This document shows, piece by piece, positions 26,292 to 34,422 of a DNA stretch of 64,000 nt. The number at the start of each line of letters is the position of its first letter. Position 1 is the stretch's first letter. The stretch comes from an uncultured Cellulomonas sp. (lineage in GTDB: Bacteria; Actinomycetota; Actinomycetes; Actinomycetales; Cellulomonadaceae). Where the stretch lies: the NCBI RefSeq assembly GCF_947494015.1, contig NZ_CANLTL010000003.1:310001-374000 (forward strand), written 5' to 3'. Position numbers and translations under genes: made by a program. The notes under the pieces are model-generated. The model searched no databases. It saw only the letters and a list, made by a program, of their open reading frames with translations, and had not been told where the DNA came from.

Positions 26292-27755
26292 TCAGCCGGC
26301 CGTGCGCGTCGGCGCGGGGGAGCCGGCCCGCTCGCTCTCCCAGACGCTGTCGACCAGGTCGCGGGGCAGGTGCCGGTTGCCGACGGTGCGGAACACGGGG
26401 TCCGCACCGGCGGCGCTCTGCTCCTCGAAGTCCCGCAGGGCTCCCAGCGCCCACCGCGCCAGCAGCACCAGCGCGACCAGGTTGACCAGCGCCATGAGTC
26501 CCATCGCGACGTCGGCGAGCGCCCACACCGCGGCCAGCTCGAGCACGCTGCCGATGCCCACCACGGCCACCACCACGACGCGGAACGCCGTCAGCGTGGC
26601 CGGCCGGGCCCGCAGGTAGACCATGTTCACCTCGGCGTAGGAGTAGTTGCCGAGCACCGAGGAGAAGGCGAACACGAAGACCAGCGCGGTCATGAGCCAG
26701 GTGGTGCCGCTGCCGAGCTCGTGCGCGACAGCGGCCTGGGTCAGCGACGCCCCCTCCGTCGTCTCCCCGGGGGTGAACACGTCCGAGCCCGCGAACAGGA
26801 TGATGAACGCGGTCGCCGAGCACACCACGATGGTGTCGACGAAGACGCCGAGCGACTGGATCAGACCCTGCTTGACCGGGTGGCTCGTGGTCGCCGTCGC
26901 CGCGGCGTTCGGGGCGCTGCCCATCCCGGCCTCGTTGGAGAACAGCCCGCGCCGGGCACCGTTGAGCAGCGCCGCCGCGAGCCCACCGGTGAGCCCCGCG
27001 GCGGCCTCGCCCACACCGAAGGCCGCGGTGACGATGTCGCCCAGGACGTCCCCGACCAGGCCGATGTTCATCGCGATGATGACGAACGCCAGCAGCACGT
27101 ACACCAGCGCCATCACCGGCAGCACGATCTCGGCGACCCGGGCGATCCGGCGCACCCCGCCGAACACGACCGGGGCGACGAGCACCATGAGCAGCAGGGC
27201 CGTCCAGCCCGGGGCGACGCCGTGACCGCCGTCCAGGACGTCGGCGATCGTGTTGGCCTGGACCATGGTGAACGCGATGCCGAACGTGAAGATGAGCAGG
27301 ACGGCGAAGACCATGCCGCCGCGGCGCGAGCCGAGCCCGCGCTCGATGTAGAACGCCGGCCCGCCGCGGTAGCTGCCGTCGGCGGCCGGCACCTTGAAGA
27401 TCTGCGCCAGCGTCGCCTCGACCACGGCGGTCGCCATGCCGACCAGCGCCACGACCCACATCCAGAAGATCGCCCCCGGCCCGCCGAGGGTGAGCGCGAT
27501 GGCCACCCCGGCGATGTTGCCGGTGCCCACCCGCGAGGCCAGCCCGACGCAGAACGCCTGGAAGGACGAGATCCCGCCCTCGGCGTCGCCGCGTGACCGG
27601 CCCACCTGCCGCAGCATCCGGCCGAACAGGCGGACCTGGACGAAGCGGGTGCGCACCCCGAGGTACAGGCCGACGCCGAGCAGGACGTAGACGAGCACGT
27701 AGGTCCACAGGAAGTTCGACACGGGGCCGATGAGGTACAGCTGGATGAAGTCCAT
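26292..27755 (-). CDS. Alanine/sodium symporter (AGCS family)
   Basis: Sodium-coupled amino-acid importer of 487 residues with about ten to eleven membrane segments. The AGCS signatures are clear: GVGLYLGVRTRFVQVR near the N-terminus, CVGLASRVGTGNIAGVA (about 68-84), GPGAIFWMWVVALVGMAT and GLFSNEAGMGSAPNAAA, which line the sodium and substrate sites. Alanine or glycine is the usual substrate. ATG 27755 begins the family-typical N-terminus. It appears as a single gene; no regulator is adjacent. Confidence 0.92.
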   Translation of the reverse strand: MDFIQLYLIGPVSNFLWTYVLVYVLLGVGLYLGVRTRFVQVRLFGRMLRQVGRSRGDAEGGISSFQAFCVGLASRVGTGNIAGVAIALTLGGPGAIFWMWVVALVGMATAVVEATLAQIFKVPAADGSYRGGPAFYIERGLGSRRGGMVFAVLLIFTFGIAFTMVQANTIADVLDGGHGVAPGWTALLLMVLVAPVVFGGVRRIARVAEIVLPVMALVYVLLAFVIIAMNIGLVGDVLGDIVTAAFGVGEAAAGLTGGLAAALLNGARRGLFSNEAGMGSAPNAAATATTSHPVKQGLIQSLGVFVDTIVVCSATAFIILFAGSDVFTPGETTEGASLTQAAVAHELGSGTTWLMTALVFVFAFSSVLGNYSYAEVNMVYLRARPATLTAFRVVVVAVVGIGSVLELAAVWALADVAMGLMALVNLVALVLLARWALGALRDFEEQSAAGADPVFRTVGNRHLPRDLVDSVWESERAGSPAPTRTAG

Positions 27756-27899
27756 GGGGTGCCTCCGCGCTGGCTGCCGGTCCGGCGGGTGGCGACCGTG
27801 CACCCGGTTGCGGTCATCGTGCACCCGTCGGCGTCGGCACGCGCGCCGATCCGCTGACGGGGGTCCGGGTCGCCGGGCGGTGTCGGGCGGTCAGCCGGC

Positions 27900-27931
27900 G
27901 GTCGGCGGGCGGTCGGCGGGCGGTCGGCGCG
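27900..27931. repeat. 11-bp tandem repeat
   Basis: GGTCGGCGGGC occurs twice and a third time in part, in the 196-bp gap between the symporter start and the ChaB-like stop. Nothing else is recognisable in that gap apart from the symporter ribosome-site region. Confidence 0.6.
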
Positions 27932-27951
27932 TGGACGGCGGGCGGTCGAGG

Positions 27952-28371
27952 TCAGGAGCGGGCCTGGCGCGTACGCCGGTCGTTCTCCTTGCCGATCGCC
28001 TCGACCAGCTCGTCCTTGGTCATCGACGAGCGGCCGGAGACGTCCAGCCGCCGCGCCACGTCGTACAGGTGCTTCTTCGAGGCGTTGGCGTCCACGCCTC
28101 CGGCGGTCGGCTCGGGGGTGTCGCGGCCGCCCTCGGCGCGCGCGTCCGAGGGGCCGGGGCTGTCCTTCGGCTCCCAGTGGTCACCGATCTTCTCGTGGGT
28201 GTGCTTGAGCGCCGCGTACGCCACCCGGTGCGCGCGCTCGCCGTCGCCGTACTCCTCGGCCGCCGAGTCATGGGCCTTGGCGAACGTGCGCTGGGCCTTG
28301 GCGTCGGAGCGCTGGAGCGTGCTGGGCAGCTCCTCGTCGCGCGGCGATCCGCCCTCGGTCGTCTTCGGCAT
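27952..28371 (-). CDS. ChaB-like protein with Rho N-terminal-type domain
   Basis: A 139-residue soluble protein. Residues about 13-68 match the ChaB family (LPSTLQRSDAKAQ, then ALKHTHEKIGDHW), first linked to cation-transport regulation in E. coli. Residues about 95-135 (KKHLYDVARRLDVSGRSSMTKDELVEAIGK) match the Rho termination-factor N-terminal/SAP-like nucleic-acid-binding fold. The fusion is common in actinobacteria, often as a stress gene. ATG 28371 has GGAGGAGGA 7-15 nt upstream. Its upstream region shares an element with the small membrane-protein gene next door. Confidence 0.75.
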   Translation of the reverse strand: MPKTTEGGSPRDEELPSTLQRSDAKAQRTFAKAHDSAAEEYGDGERAHRVAYAALKHTHEKIGDHWEPKDSPGPSDARAEGGRDTPEPTAGGVDANASKKHLYDVARRLDVSGRSSMTKDELVEAIGKENDRRTRQARS

Positions 28372-28386
28372 CGTGCTCCTCCTCCG

Positions 28387-28411
28387 TGGGGTGGTGGATC
28401 ACCGGCTCCGG
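28387..28411 (-). promoter_or_regulatory. Duplicated upstream element, copy 1
   Basis: Read on the minus strand, GCCGGTGATCCACCACCCCA lies 15 nt before the ChaB-like ATG. The copy at 28744 differs at only two of 20 bases, and the match continues for a few bases further upstream. It could be a shared promoter/operator or a local duplication. Confidence 0.5.
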
Positions 28412-28505
28412 CCGCTCGGGCGGCCCGGCGAGGCATGGGACGTCATCGTCCATGGCGCGGCCCGGAAGGTTCGGGTGGCGGCCGGTCGGCACCGGCCCGG
28501 GGACA

Positions 28506-28721
28506 TCAGTCCGGCCGGCCGAGCAGCTGCTGGGGGACGAAGAAGGCGGCGGACGCCAGGAGCAGCCCGCCCACGAAGAGCAGCGGCGAGCCGATCTCGA
28601 AGGCGAACGACATGAGGGAGAAGCTGCCGAGGAAGGCCAGCAGGCACAGGACGAACACGGCTGCGCTCCCGGCCTTGCCCGGGGGGACGTCCTGCAGCTC
28701 GTCGTCCTGATGCGTCGCCAT
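28506..28721 (-). CDS. Small two-helix membrane protein, unknown
   Basis: Predicted 71-residue protein with an acidic N-terminus (HQDDELQD) and two hydrophobic segments (about 18-38 and 42-63). No family recognised. ATG 28721 has GGAAGGA 6-12 nt upstream. It shares a near-identical upstream element with the ChaB-like gene 135 bp downstream on the same strand, so the two may be co-regulated, for example in stress. Confidence 0.6.
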   Translation of the reverse strand: MATHQDDELQDVPPGKAGSAAVFVLCLLAFLGSFSLMSFAFEIGSPLLFVGGLLLASAAFFVPQQLLGRPD

Positions 28722-28743
28722 GGGGGTCCTTCCGGTGCGCTGA

Positions 28744-28768
28744 TGGGGTGGTGGACGACCGGCGCCGG
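28744..28768 (-). promoter_or_regulatory. Duplicated upstream element, copy 2
   Basis: GCCGGTCGTCCACCACCCCA on the minus strand lies 22 nt before the ATG of the small membrane-protein gene. It matches copy 1 at 28387-28406 in 18 of 20 bases. Confidence 0.5.
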
Positions 28769-28989
28769 ACGGCCGGCAGTCGCCGGGGCCACCGTGTCAG
28801 CGTCGGCGCGGGTCTGCAAGCTCGCCCCGGCGCCCCCGTCCGCTCCCGACCGGCCGGTCCGGCCGCCGGTCGATAGGCTGTGCGGCCGAGGGTGCGGCGG
28901 CAGCGCGCGCCGGCCGGCGCCCCGGCCCCCTCCGCACGGGCGACGACCGACCGGTCGCACGGCCCGCAACGCGACATTGGAGCCTGTCA

Positions 28990-30177
28990 GTGGACGTACC
29001 CATCGGGGTGTGGATCGGCACGATCATCGGGATCGCCGGTCTGCTGCTGTTCGACTTCGTCTTCCACGTCCGCAAGGCGCACACCCCGACCCTGCGCGAG
29101 GCGTCGATCTGGTCGGCGCTCTACATCGGGTTCGCCGTGCTGTTCGGGGTCGGCGTGTGGGTCTTCGGTGGCCACGACATGGGCACGGAGTACTTCGCCG
29201 GCTACATCACCGAGAAGGCGCTGTCGGTCGACAACCTGTTCGTGTTCCTCATCATCATGAGCAGCTTCAAGGTGCCGCGCGAGGACCAGCAGAAGGTGCT
29301 GCTGTTCGGCATCGTCTTCTCGCTGATCGCGCGGACCGGCTTCATCTTCCTCGGCGCCGCGCTGATCAACTCGTTCGCCTGGGTGTTCTACATCTTCGGG
29401 CTCATCCTGCTCGTCACGGCGGGAAACCTGCTCAAGCCGGAGGGCGAGGACAGCCACTCGGCGGACAACTTCATCATCCGGCTCGCCCGCAAGGTGTTCC
29501 ACACCACGAGCTACTACGACGGCGACAAGCTCTTCACGGTGCACGACGGGCGCCGCGCGATGACCCCGATGCTGCTGGTCATGGTCGCGATCGGCGGCAC
29601 CGACCTGCTGTTCGCGCTGGACTCGATCCCGGCCATCTTCGGCCTGACGCAGAACGTGTTCATCGTCTTCACCGCGACGGCCTTCTCGCTGCTCGGCCTG
29701 CGCCAGCTCTACTTCCTCATCGACGGCCTGCTGGACCGGCTCATCTACCTGTCCTACGGCCTCGCGGCGATCCTCGCCTTCATCGGGGTCAAGCTCGTGC
29801 TGCACGCGCTGCACGAGAACACGCTGCCCTTCATCAACGGGGGCGAGCACGTCGACGTCTACGAGGTGACCACGCCGCAGTCCCTGAGCGTCATCCTCGG
29901 TGTGCTGATCGTCACCGTCATCGCCTCGCTGGTGAGCCCCGCCGGCAAGGCGCAGGCCACGGCGACGCGGGTTCGCCACCTCGCGACGGACTACCTCGAC
30001 CCGGCCGACGGCACGACACCGGCCGAGCGGGAAGCGACCTATGACCGCTTCGTCGCCGAGGAGCAGCGGCTGCAGGCCTTGGCCCCGAAGCACCGGGCCA
30101 AGCTCGAGGGCGATCACGGGCTGGCCGACGTGGTGCGCCGGGCGCACGCCGAGCACGCGGGGCAGCCGACGCGGTGA
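28990..30177 (+). CDS. TerC/Alx family membrane protein
   Basis: Predicted 395-residue protein of the TerC/Alx family, implicated in manganese/calcium export or metallation of exoenzymes. About eight or nine membrane segments are visible. The two family motifs with acidic residues are EKALSVDNLFVF (about 76-87) and GGTDLLFALDSIPAIFG (about 203-219), which together form the proposed metal site. A hydrophilic C-terminal tail of about 70 residues (from VRHLATDYLD) is longer than in the E. coli protein. GTG 28990 was chosen; TAGGCT near 28875 is a possible -10 about 100 nt upstream. No manganese riboswitch is recognisable in that leader. Confidence 0.88.
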   Translation: MDVPIGVWIGTIIGIAGLLLFDFVFHVRKAHTPTLREASIWSALYIGFAVLFGVGVWVFGGHDMGTEYFAGYITEKALSVDNLFVFLIIMSSFKVPREDQQKVLLFGIVFSLIARTGFIFLGAALINSFAWVFYIFGLILLVTAGNLLKPEGEDSHSADNFIIRLARKVFHTTSYYDGDKLFTVHDGRRAMTPMLLVMVAIGGTDLLFALDSIPAIFGLTQNVFIVFTATAFSLLGLRQLYFLIDGLLDRLIYLSYGLAAILAFIGVKLVLHALHENTLPFINGGEHVDVYEVTTPQSLSVILGVLIVTVIASLVSPAGKAQATATRVRHLATDYLDPADGTTPAEREATYDRFVAEEQRLQALAPKHRAKLEGDHGLADVVRRAHAEHAGQPTR

Positions 30178-30497
30178 CGCACGTCGCGTCCCGCCCGCGG
30201 CCGGTCGGCCCGCGTCCGGCGGCCGCCATGGGGCCTGCCGCGGCCGACGGCGCATGACCCGGGCCGCGCATGACCCGGGCCGCGTAAGACCCGGGCCGCG
30301 CGAGGGAGGCCGCGCGGCCAGCGCGCCGCCGCCGAGCTGTGGCGGTGGCCGGCCGTGGCGGCGGTCACGGCCAGCCCAGCCGACCTGGTCGTCCGGCTCT
30401 GCGCCGAGCGGCTGGGCGACACGCGGCACGCGACGACGAGCCGACCTCGCCCGACGCCGACCGCGCCCGACGCCGACCGCGCCCGACACCGACCGCG
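30178..30497. repeat. Non-coding stretch with two three-copy 16-bp tandem arrays
   Basis: No supported gene lies here. Array 1 (30250-30297) has three copies of GCGCATGACCCGGGCC, the third with two changes. Array 2 (30450-30497) has three copies of CCCGACGCCGACCGCG, one change in the third, and ends flush with the stop codon of the LysR-like gene. The two unit sequences are unrelated but share unit length and copy number. The rest is GC-rich sequence without recognisable signals. Confidence 0.65.
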
Positions 30498-31316
30498 TCA
30501 GCCCGTCCGGCCACGGCCCGGTCGGCCGCCTCCTCGGCGCGACGTCCGCCTCGCGCCGGCCGCCCCGCGTGCCCGGCCGGTGCCGCCGGCCCGGCCCTCG
30601 CCGCCAGGACGACCCGCCCGGGGCGACGGCTCGGGACCGTCCGACGCGGCCCGGTCGCCGGCCCGCTGGCCGACGGCGGCCGCGCGACCGCGCGAGCTGT
30701 TGACCGTCCGGCCGCGGACGATGCCGATGAGCTCCTCGACCAGATCGGTCTGGGCGTCGGTCACCCAGGCCAGCGCGACGGTCGACGTCGGCGCGTCCAG
30801 GAGCGGCCGGTAGGTCAGGTCCCGGCGGTGGTGCAGCCGGGCCAGGGACTGCGGCACCACGAGCACGCCGACGCCGGCGGCCACCAGCTCGACGGCCTCG
30901 GCGGTGGTGGACGGTGCGGCCAGCGCGCTGGTGGCGCCCGGCCGGTCCGGCCACGGCAGGACGTCGTCCTGCGGGACCAGGACCGTCTCGTCGGCCAGGT
31001 CGGCCGGGGTCACCTCGTCGGCGGCCGTGATGACGTGGTCGATCGGCACCACGACGACGGTCGTCTCGGTGTAGAGCGGGATCGCGCTGAGGTGGTCGCG
31101 GTCCACCGGGAGGCGTACGAGGCCGGCGTCCGCGTCGCCGCGGCCGAGGACGGCCTCCTGCTCGGCGGTGGTCGCCCCGACCAGCCGCAGCGGGACCCCG
31201 GGCAGCCGCTGCTCCCACACCCGCAGCCACTTCGCAGGGTTGACCCCCGGCGTCACCAGCAGGCCGAACCCCGGGGGACTCGCGTCCGGGTCGGCGTCGG
31301 GCTCGTCGTGCGGCAT
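30498..31316 (-). CDS. LysR-type substrate-binding domain protein lacking HTH
   Basis: A 272-residue protein that consists of the LysR effector-binding domain only. The start of this fold is visible at GFGLLVTPGVNPAKW, with LVGATTAEQEAVLGRGDADAGLVRLP, then DLADETVLVPQDD and the closing AWVTDAQTDLVEELIGIVRGR. No helix-turn-helix precedes it, and the ATG start allows only about 16 residues before the fold. The last roughly 60 residues are Arg-Gly-rich low complexity. It is divergent from a DUF5997 gene with back-to-back promoters. It may sense a ligand and act through a partner. Confidence 0.75.
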   Translation of the reverse strand: MPHDEPDADPDASPPGFGLLVTPGVNPAKWLRVWEQRLPGVPLRLVGATTAEQEAVLGRGDADAGLVRLPVDRDHLSAIPLYTETTVVVVPIDHVITAADEVTPADLADETVLVPQDDVLPWPDRPGATSALAAPSTTAEAVELVAAGVGVLVVPQSLARLHHRRDLTYRPLLDAPTSTVALAWVTDAQTDLVEELIGIVRGRTVNSSRGRAAAVGQRAGDRAASDGPEPSPRAGRPGGEGRAGGTGRARGAAGARRTSRRGGGRPGRGRTG

Positions 31317-31354
31317 GGGTGGCCCTTCGTGCGCCCAGGGTGGTCGCCGGACAG

Positions 31355-31381
31355 GCTACCGGCGGGCCGTATCCTGGGCCG
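31355..31381. promoter_or_regulatory. Divergent -10 hexamers between LysR-like and DUF5997 genes
   Basis: On the plus strand TATCCT (31370-31375) lies 6 nt before the GTG of the DUF5997 gene (leaderless). On the minus strand TAGCCT (31360-31355) would start transcription about 30 nt before the LysR-like ATG, which has a GAAGGG ribosome site. Confidence 0.45.
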
Positions 31382-31807
31382 GTGACGGAACCGGACGCCC
31401 AGCGGCCAGCGCGCTCGACGCGGACCCAGACCATGAAGCCGGCGACCGCCGCGGCGAAGCTCGACGTGTACCTGCCGGCCACCCCGCCGGAGTTCCAGAC
31501 CGGCGTCGTCACCCGCGAGGAGCTCAACGAGCTCCAGCGCACGCCGCCGCCGTGGCTGGTGGACCTGCGACGCCACGGGCCGCACCCGCGGTCGGTGGTC
31601 GCGGCCCGGCTGCGGGTGTCGACCAGTGGGCTGGCCCGCAACGGGCTCACCGACCCGCTGACCACGGCGCAGATCGAGGAGCTGGTCGCCAACCCGCCGG
31701 CGTGGCTGTCGCGCGAGCGGGCGAGCCTCGCCGAGGTCAAGCGCGAGGAGCAGCGGATCAAGGCCAGGGACGCCGAGCGTCGCGCGGCGTCGGGCCCGAC
31801 GGCGTAG
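31382..31807 (+). CDS. DUF5997 family protein
   Basis: A small soluble protein of 141 residues matching the actinobacterial DUF5997 family, unknown in function. The conserved core reads KLDVYLPATPPEFQ, then VTREELNELQ, PPPWLVDLRRHGPHPR and an Ala/Arg-rich helical end. GTG 31382 is supported by the TATCCT hexamer 6 nt upstream; ATG 31433 at MKPATAAAKLD is an alternative. It is divergent from the HTH-less LysR-like gene, an arrangement that suggests joint function. Confidence 0.75.
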   Translation: MTEPDAQRPARSTRTQTMKPATAAAKLDVYLPATPPEFQTGVVTREELNELQRTPPPWLVDLRRHGPHPRSVVAARLRVSTSGLARNGLTDPLTTAQIEELVANPPAWLSRERASLAEVKREEQRIKARDAERRAASGPTA

Positions 31808-31824
31808 CGACGGCGGCGTCGACG

Positions 31825-32394
31825 GTGCGCACCCACGTCGCCCTGCTGCGGGGCGTGAACGTCGGCGGCCGCGGCCGGCTGCCGATGGCGGACCTGCGCG
31901 AGGCGGTGCTCTCGCTGGGCCACCGCGACGTGACGACCTACGTGCAGAGCGGGAACGTGGTGCTCGCCGGTGCCGTCGACGACCCGGCTGAGGTCGCCGC
32001 CGGCATCGCCCGCGCCCTGACCGAGCGGACGCCGCTCAGCCCGGACGTCGTCGTCCTGACCCGCGAGGGGCTCGCGGCCGTGGTCGCCGGCAACCCGTTC
32101 CCCGACGAGCACGAGCCGACCCGGCTGCACGCCGGCTTCGTCCAGGGCGGTGTCGGGCCGCAGGCGCCTGCTGCGGTGGCGGACGCCGTGGAGCGGGCCC
32201 GCGCCAAGGGCAGCCCGGACGAGGCGTGCGTCGTCGGCGGGACGCTCTACCTGCACACGCCGGACGGTCTGGGGCGCAGCGAGCTGGCCGCCCAGCTGAC
32301 CCGCCGCGCCGTGGTGACCGCGTGCGGCGGCCCGATCACCCTGCGCAACTGGGCCACCGTCACGCGCCTGCTCGCCATGCTCGACGACGACTGA
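31825..32394 (+). CDS. DUF1697 family protein
   Basis: A 189-residue protein with the complete DUF1697 pattern: HVALLRGVNVGGRGRLPMADLR at the N-terminus, TTYVQSGNVVL, and RNWATVTRLLAML at the C-terminus. The family has a ferredoxin-like fold and no established activity. GTG 31825 lies 17 bp after the DUF5997 stop and is probably co-transcribed with it; no ribosome site stronger than GGCGGCG is seen. Confidence 0.85.
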   Translation: MRTHVALLRGVNVGGRGRLPMADLREAVLSLGHRDVTTYVQSGNVVLAGAVDDPAEVAAGIARALTERTPLSPDVVVLTREGLAAVVAGNPFPDEHEPTRLHAGFVQGGVGPQAPAAVADAVERARAKGSPDEACVVGGTLYLHTPDGLGRSELAAQLTRRAVVTACGGPITLRNWATVTRLLAMLDDD

Positions 32395-32418
32395 GCGCCC
32401 GGCTCGGTGCGCGGGCGC
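32395..32418. terminator. Hairpin between convergent genes
   Basis: GCGCCCG and CGGGCGC form a 7-bp stem with a 10-nt loop, filling the 25-bp gap between the DUF1697 stop and the stop of the TPP enzyme gene. Confidence 0.45.
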
Positions 32419-32419
32419 G

Positions 32420-34204
32420 TCACCCGGCGGGTGGGGCCTGCTCCTCCTGGGCGCGCTGCCGCCGCAGCTGTCCCGCCGCCGGCTCACCGTCGGCCTCCTG
32501 CTCCAGCGCCCGCCACATCGGCTCGACGGCGTCCTCACCCCGGCGCGGCGGCAGCAGCGGGGTGCGGCCGTCCACAACGGCTTCGACGACGCAGGGGCGG
32601 TCCGCGGCCAGCGCCTGCTGCCACGCGTCGTGGACCGTCGCCGGGTCGTCGACGCGGATGCCGCGCAGGCCGAGCAGCTCGGCGTAGCCCGCGTAGGGGA
32701 AGGCCGGTACGTGCTGGGAGACGTCGAACCGTGGGTCGCCCTCCATCTCGCGCTGCTCCCAGGAGACCTCGGCCAGGTCACCGTTGTGCAGGACGAGGAC
32801 GACGAACCGCGGGTCGGCCCAGTCCTGCCACCGGTCGGCGACCGTGATCAGCTCGGCCAGCCCGTTCATCTGCATCGCGCCGTCCCCGGCGAGCGCGACG
32901 ACGGGACGGTCGGGGTGCAGCAGCTTCGCGGCGATCCCGTACGGCATGGCCGAGCCCATCGACGCCAGCGTGCTGGACAGGTGCGCGGGCACCCCCACGG
33001 GCAGCCGCAGGAACCGCGCGTACCAGTACACGATCGAGCCCACGTCCACGGAGACCTGGGCGTCCGCCGGCAGGTGGTCGGACAGCGCGCTGACCACGAG
33101 CTGCGGGTTAAGCGGGTCGGCCGGGTCCTGCACGCGCCGGGCGGCGATCTCGCGCCAGGACCGGACGTCGGCCTCGACCCGGGCCCGCCAGGTGCGCTCC
33201 TTCGGCGCCAGCAGCGGCAGCAGCGCCGCGAGCGTGGGGGCGGCGTCCCCGGCCAGGCCCACCTCGACGGGGTACTTCGAGCCGATGTTGCGGGCCGCGA
33301 CGTCGATCTGCACCGTCCGGGCCTGCCCGGGCGTCGGGTAGAACTCCGTCCACGGATCGCTGCTGCCCACGATGAGCAGCGTGTCGCACGCGGCCATCAG
33401 GTCCGCGGACGCCGTCGTGCCCAGGTGACCCATGACCCCGCAGTGGAACGGGAGCCCCTCGTCCAGCAGCGGCTTGCCCAGCAGCGACGTCACGATCCCC
33501 GCCCCGAGTCGCTCGGCGACGTCGAGCACCTCCCGGGTCGCGCCGGCGGCACCGCGTCCCACGAGCAGCGCGACCCGGCTGCCGGCGTCGAGCAGCTCGG
33601 CGGCACGGGCCAGGTCGGCCTCGGCGGGCAGCACCCGCGACCGCGGCACGACGTCGCCGGTCTGCACCACGCCGTGGCTCTGCGGCAGGTCGTCCGGCAG
33701 CTCGGCGCGCTGCACGTCGTGCGTGACGATCACGCAGGTCGGGCTGGACGTCGCGATCGCGGTGCGGATCGCGTTGTCCAGCACGAGCGGCAGCTGCTCG
33801 GGGGCGGTGACCGTCTGCACGTACTGGCCGCAGACGTCCTTGAACAGCGTCTGCAGGTCCACCTCCTGCAGGTACCCGCTGCCCAGCGCGGTGGAGACCA
33901 CCTGCCCCACCACGGCGACCACCGGCGTGCGGTCCAGCTTGGCGTCGTACAGGCCGTTGAGCAGGTGGATCGCGCCCGGCCCCTGGGTCGCCAGGCACAC
34001 GCCGACCTGACCGGAGTACTTGGCGTGGCCCGTGGCCATGAACGCCGCCATCTCCTCGTGCCGGGCGGTGACCAGCTCGATGTCACCGGACGCGCGGGCC
34101 AGCGCGGCGAGGATCGGGTCGATGCCGTCCCCGGCGTAGCCGAACACGCGACGCACGCCCCAGTCGCGCAGCCGGTCGACCAGGCCGTCGGCGACCGTCC
34201 TCAT
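32420..34204 (-). CDS. Thiamine pyrophosphate-dependent enzyme (pyruvate oxidase/dehydrogenase-like)
   Basis: A 594-residue three-domain TPP enzyme. The N-terminal Pyr domain has the catalytic Glu at about residue 50 in TARHEEMAAFMA. The middle FAD/DHAP-like domain has LLVGRGAAG, and the C-terminal PP domain has GDGAMQMNGLAELITVADRW with Asn further on in LHNGDL for Mg-diphosphate binding. Sequence style (LLNGLYDAKLDRTPVVAVVGQ) fits the PoxB/pyruvate oxidase-like subgroup rather than biosynthetic acetolactate synthase; no IlvN partner is adjacent. ATG 34204 overlaps by 4 bp the stop of a 19-codon ORF that holds the ribosome site. Confidence 0.85.
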   Translation of the reverse strand: MRTVADGLVDRLRDWGVRRVFGYAGDGIDPILAALARASGDIELVTARHEEMAAFMATGHAKYSGQVGVCLATQGPGAIHLLNGLYDAKLDRTPVVAVVGQVVSTALGSGYLQEVDLQTLFKDVCGQYVQTVTAPEQLPLVLDNAIRTAIATSSPTCVIVTHDVQRAELPDDLPQSHGVVQTGDVVPRSRVLPAEADLARAAELLDAGSRVALLVGRGAAGATREVLDVAERLGAGIVTSLLGKPLLDEGLPFHCGVMGHLGTTASADLMAACDTLLIVGSSDPWTEFYPTPGQARTVQIDVAARNIGSKYPVEVGLAGDAAPTLAALLPLLAPKERTWRARVEADVRSWREIAARRVQDPADPLNPQLVVSALSDHLPADAQVSVDVGSIVYWYARFLRLPVGVPAHLSSTLASMGSAMPYGIAAKLLHPDRPVVALAGDGAMQMNGLAELITVADRWQDWADPRFVVLVLHNGDLAEVSWEQREMEGDPRFDVSQHVPAFPYAGYAELLGLRGIRVDDPATVHDAWQQALAADRPCVVEAVVDGRTPLLPPRRGEDAVEPMWRALEQEADGEPAAGQLRRQRAQEEQAPPAG

Positions 34205-34260
34205 GCCCGCGCCGTCCCGGTCCCGTGGGTGTGCCCGGATGTCGTCGTCGTGCGGGTCAT
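34201..34260 (-). CDS. 19-residue Thr-rich ORF coupled to the TPP enzyme gene
   Basis: ATG 34260 follows an AGGAG site at 7 nt spacing, and the ORF stops in ATGA with the TPP enzyme start. The peptide MTRTTTTSGHTHGTGTARA has eight Thr and two His in 19 residues. Either translation of the enzyme depends on ribosomes finishing this ORF, or it is a regulatory leader peptide. It could also be chance, because the enzyme has no ribosome site of its own except within this ORF. Confidence 0.4.
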   Translation of the reverse strand: MTRTTTTSGHTHGTGTARA

Positions 34261-34422
34261 GGCCGGCTCCTGGAGTGGGTGCGGTGGTGCTCCATGGTCG
34301 GCGGGCGGCACCCGGGCCGCATCCGGGCGCGCTCGACGCGACGGCGTCGCCCGGCGGGGTGACGATGGGCGGCAGGTGGCACGCGCGGCGGCCGCCGACC
34401 GGCGACGACGAGGGGACGCACG

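Noticed and set aside
28722-28989. Possible manganese (yybP-ykoY) riboswitch before the TerC-like gene
   Set aside because: The conserved CTCG and loop motifs of that riboswitch are not recognisable in the leader; only GC-rich stems are present.
25021-30497. Tandem arrays considered as CRISPR
   Set aside because: Units are 11-16 bp, directly adjacent with no unique spacers, and no cas genes are present.
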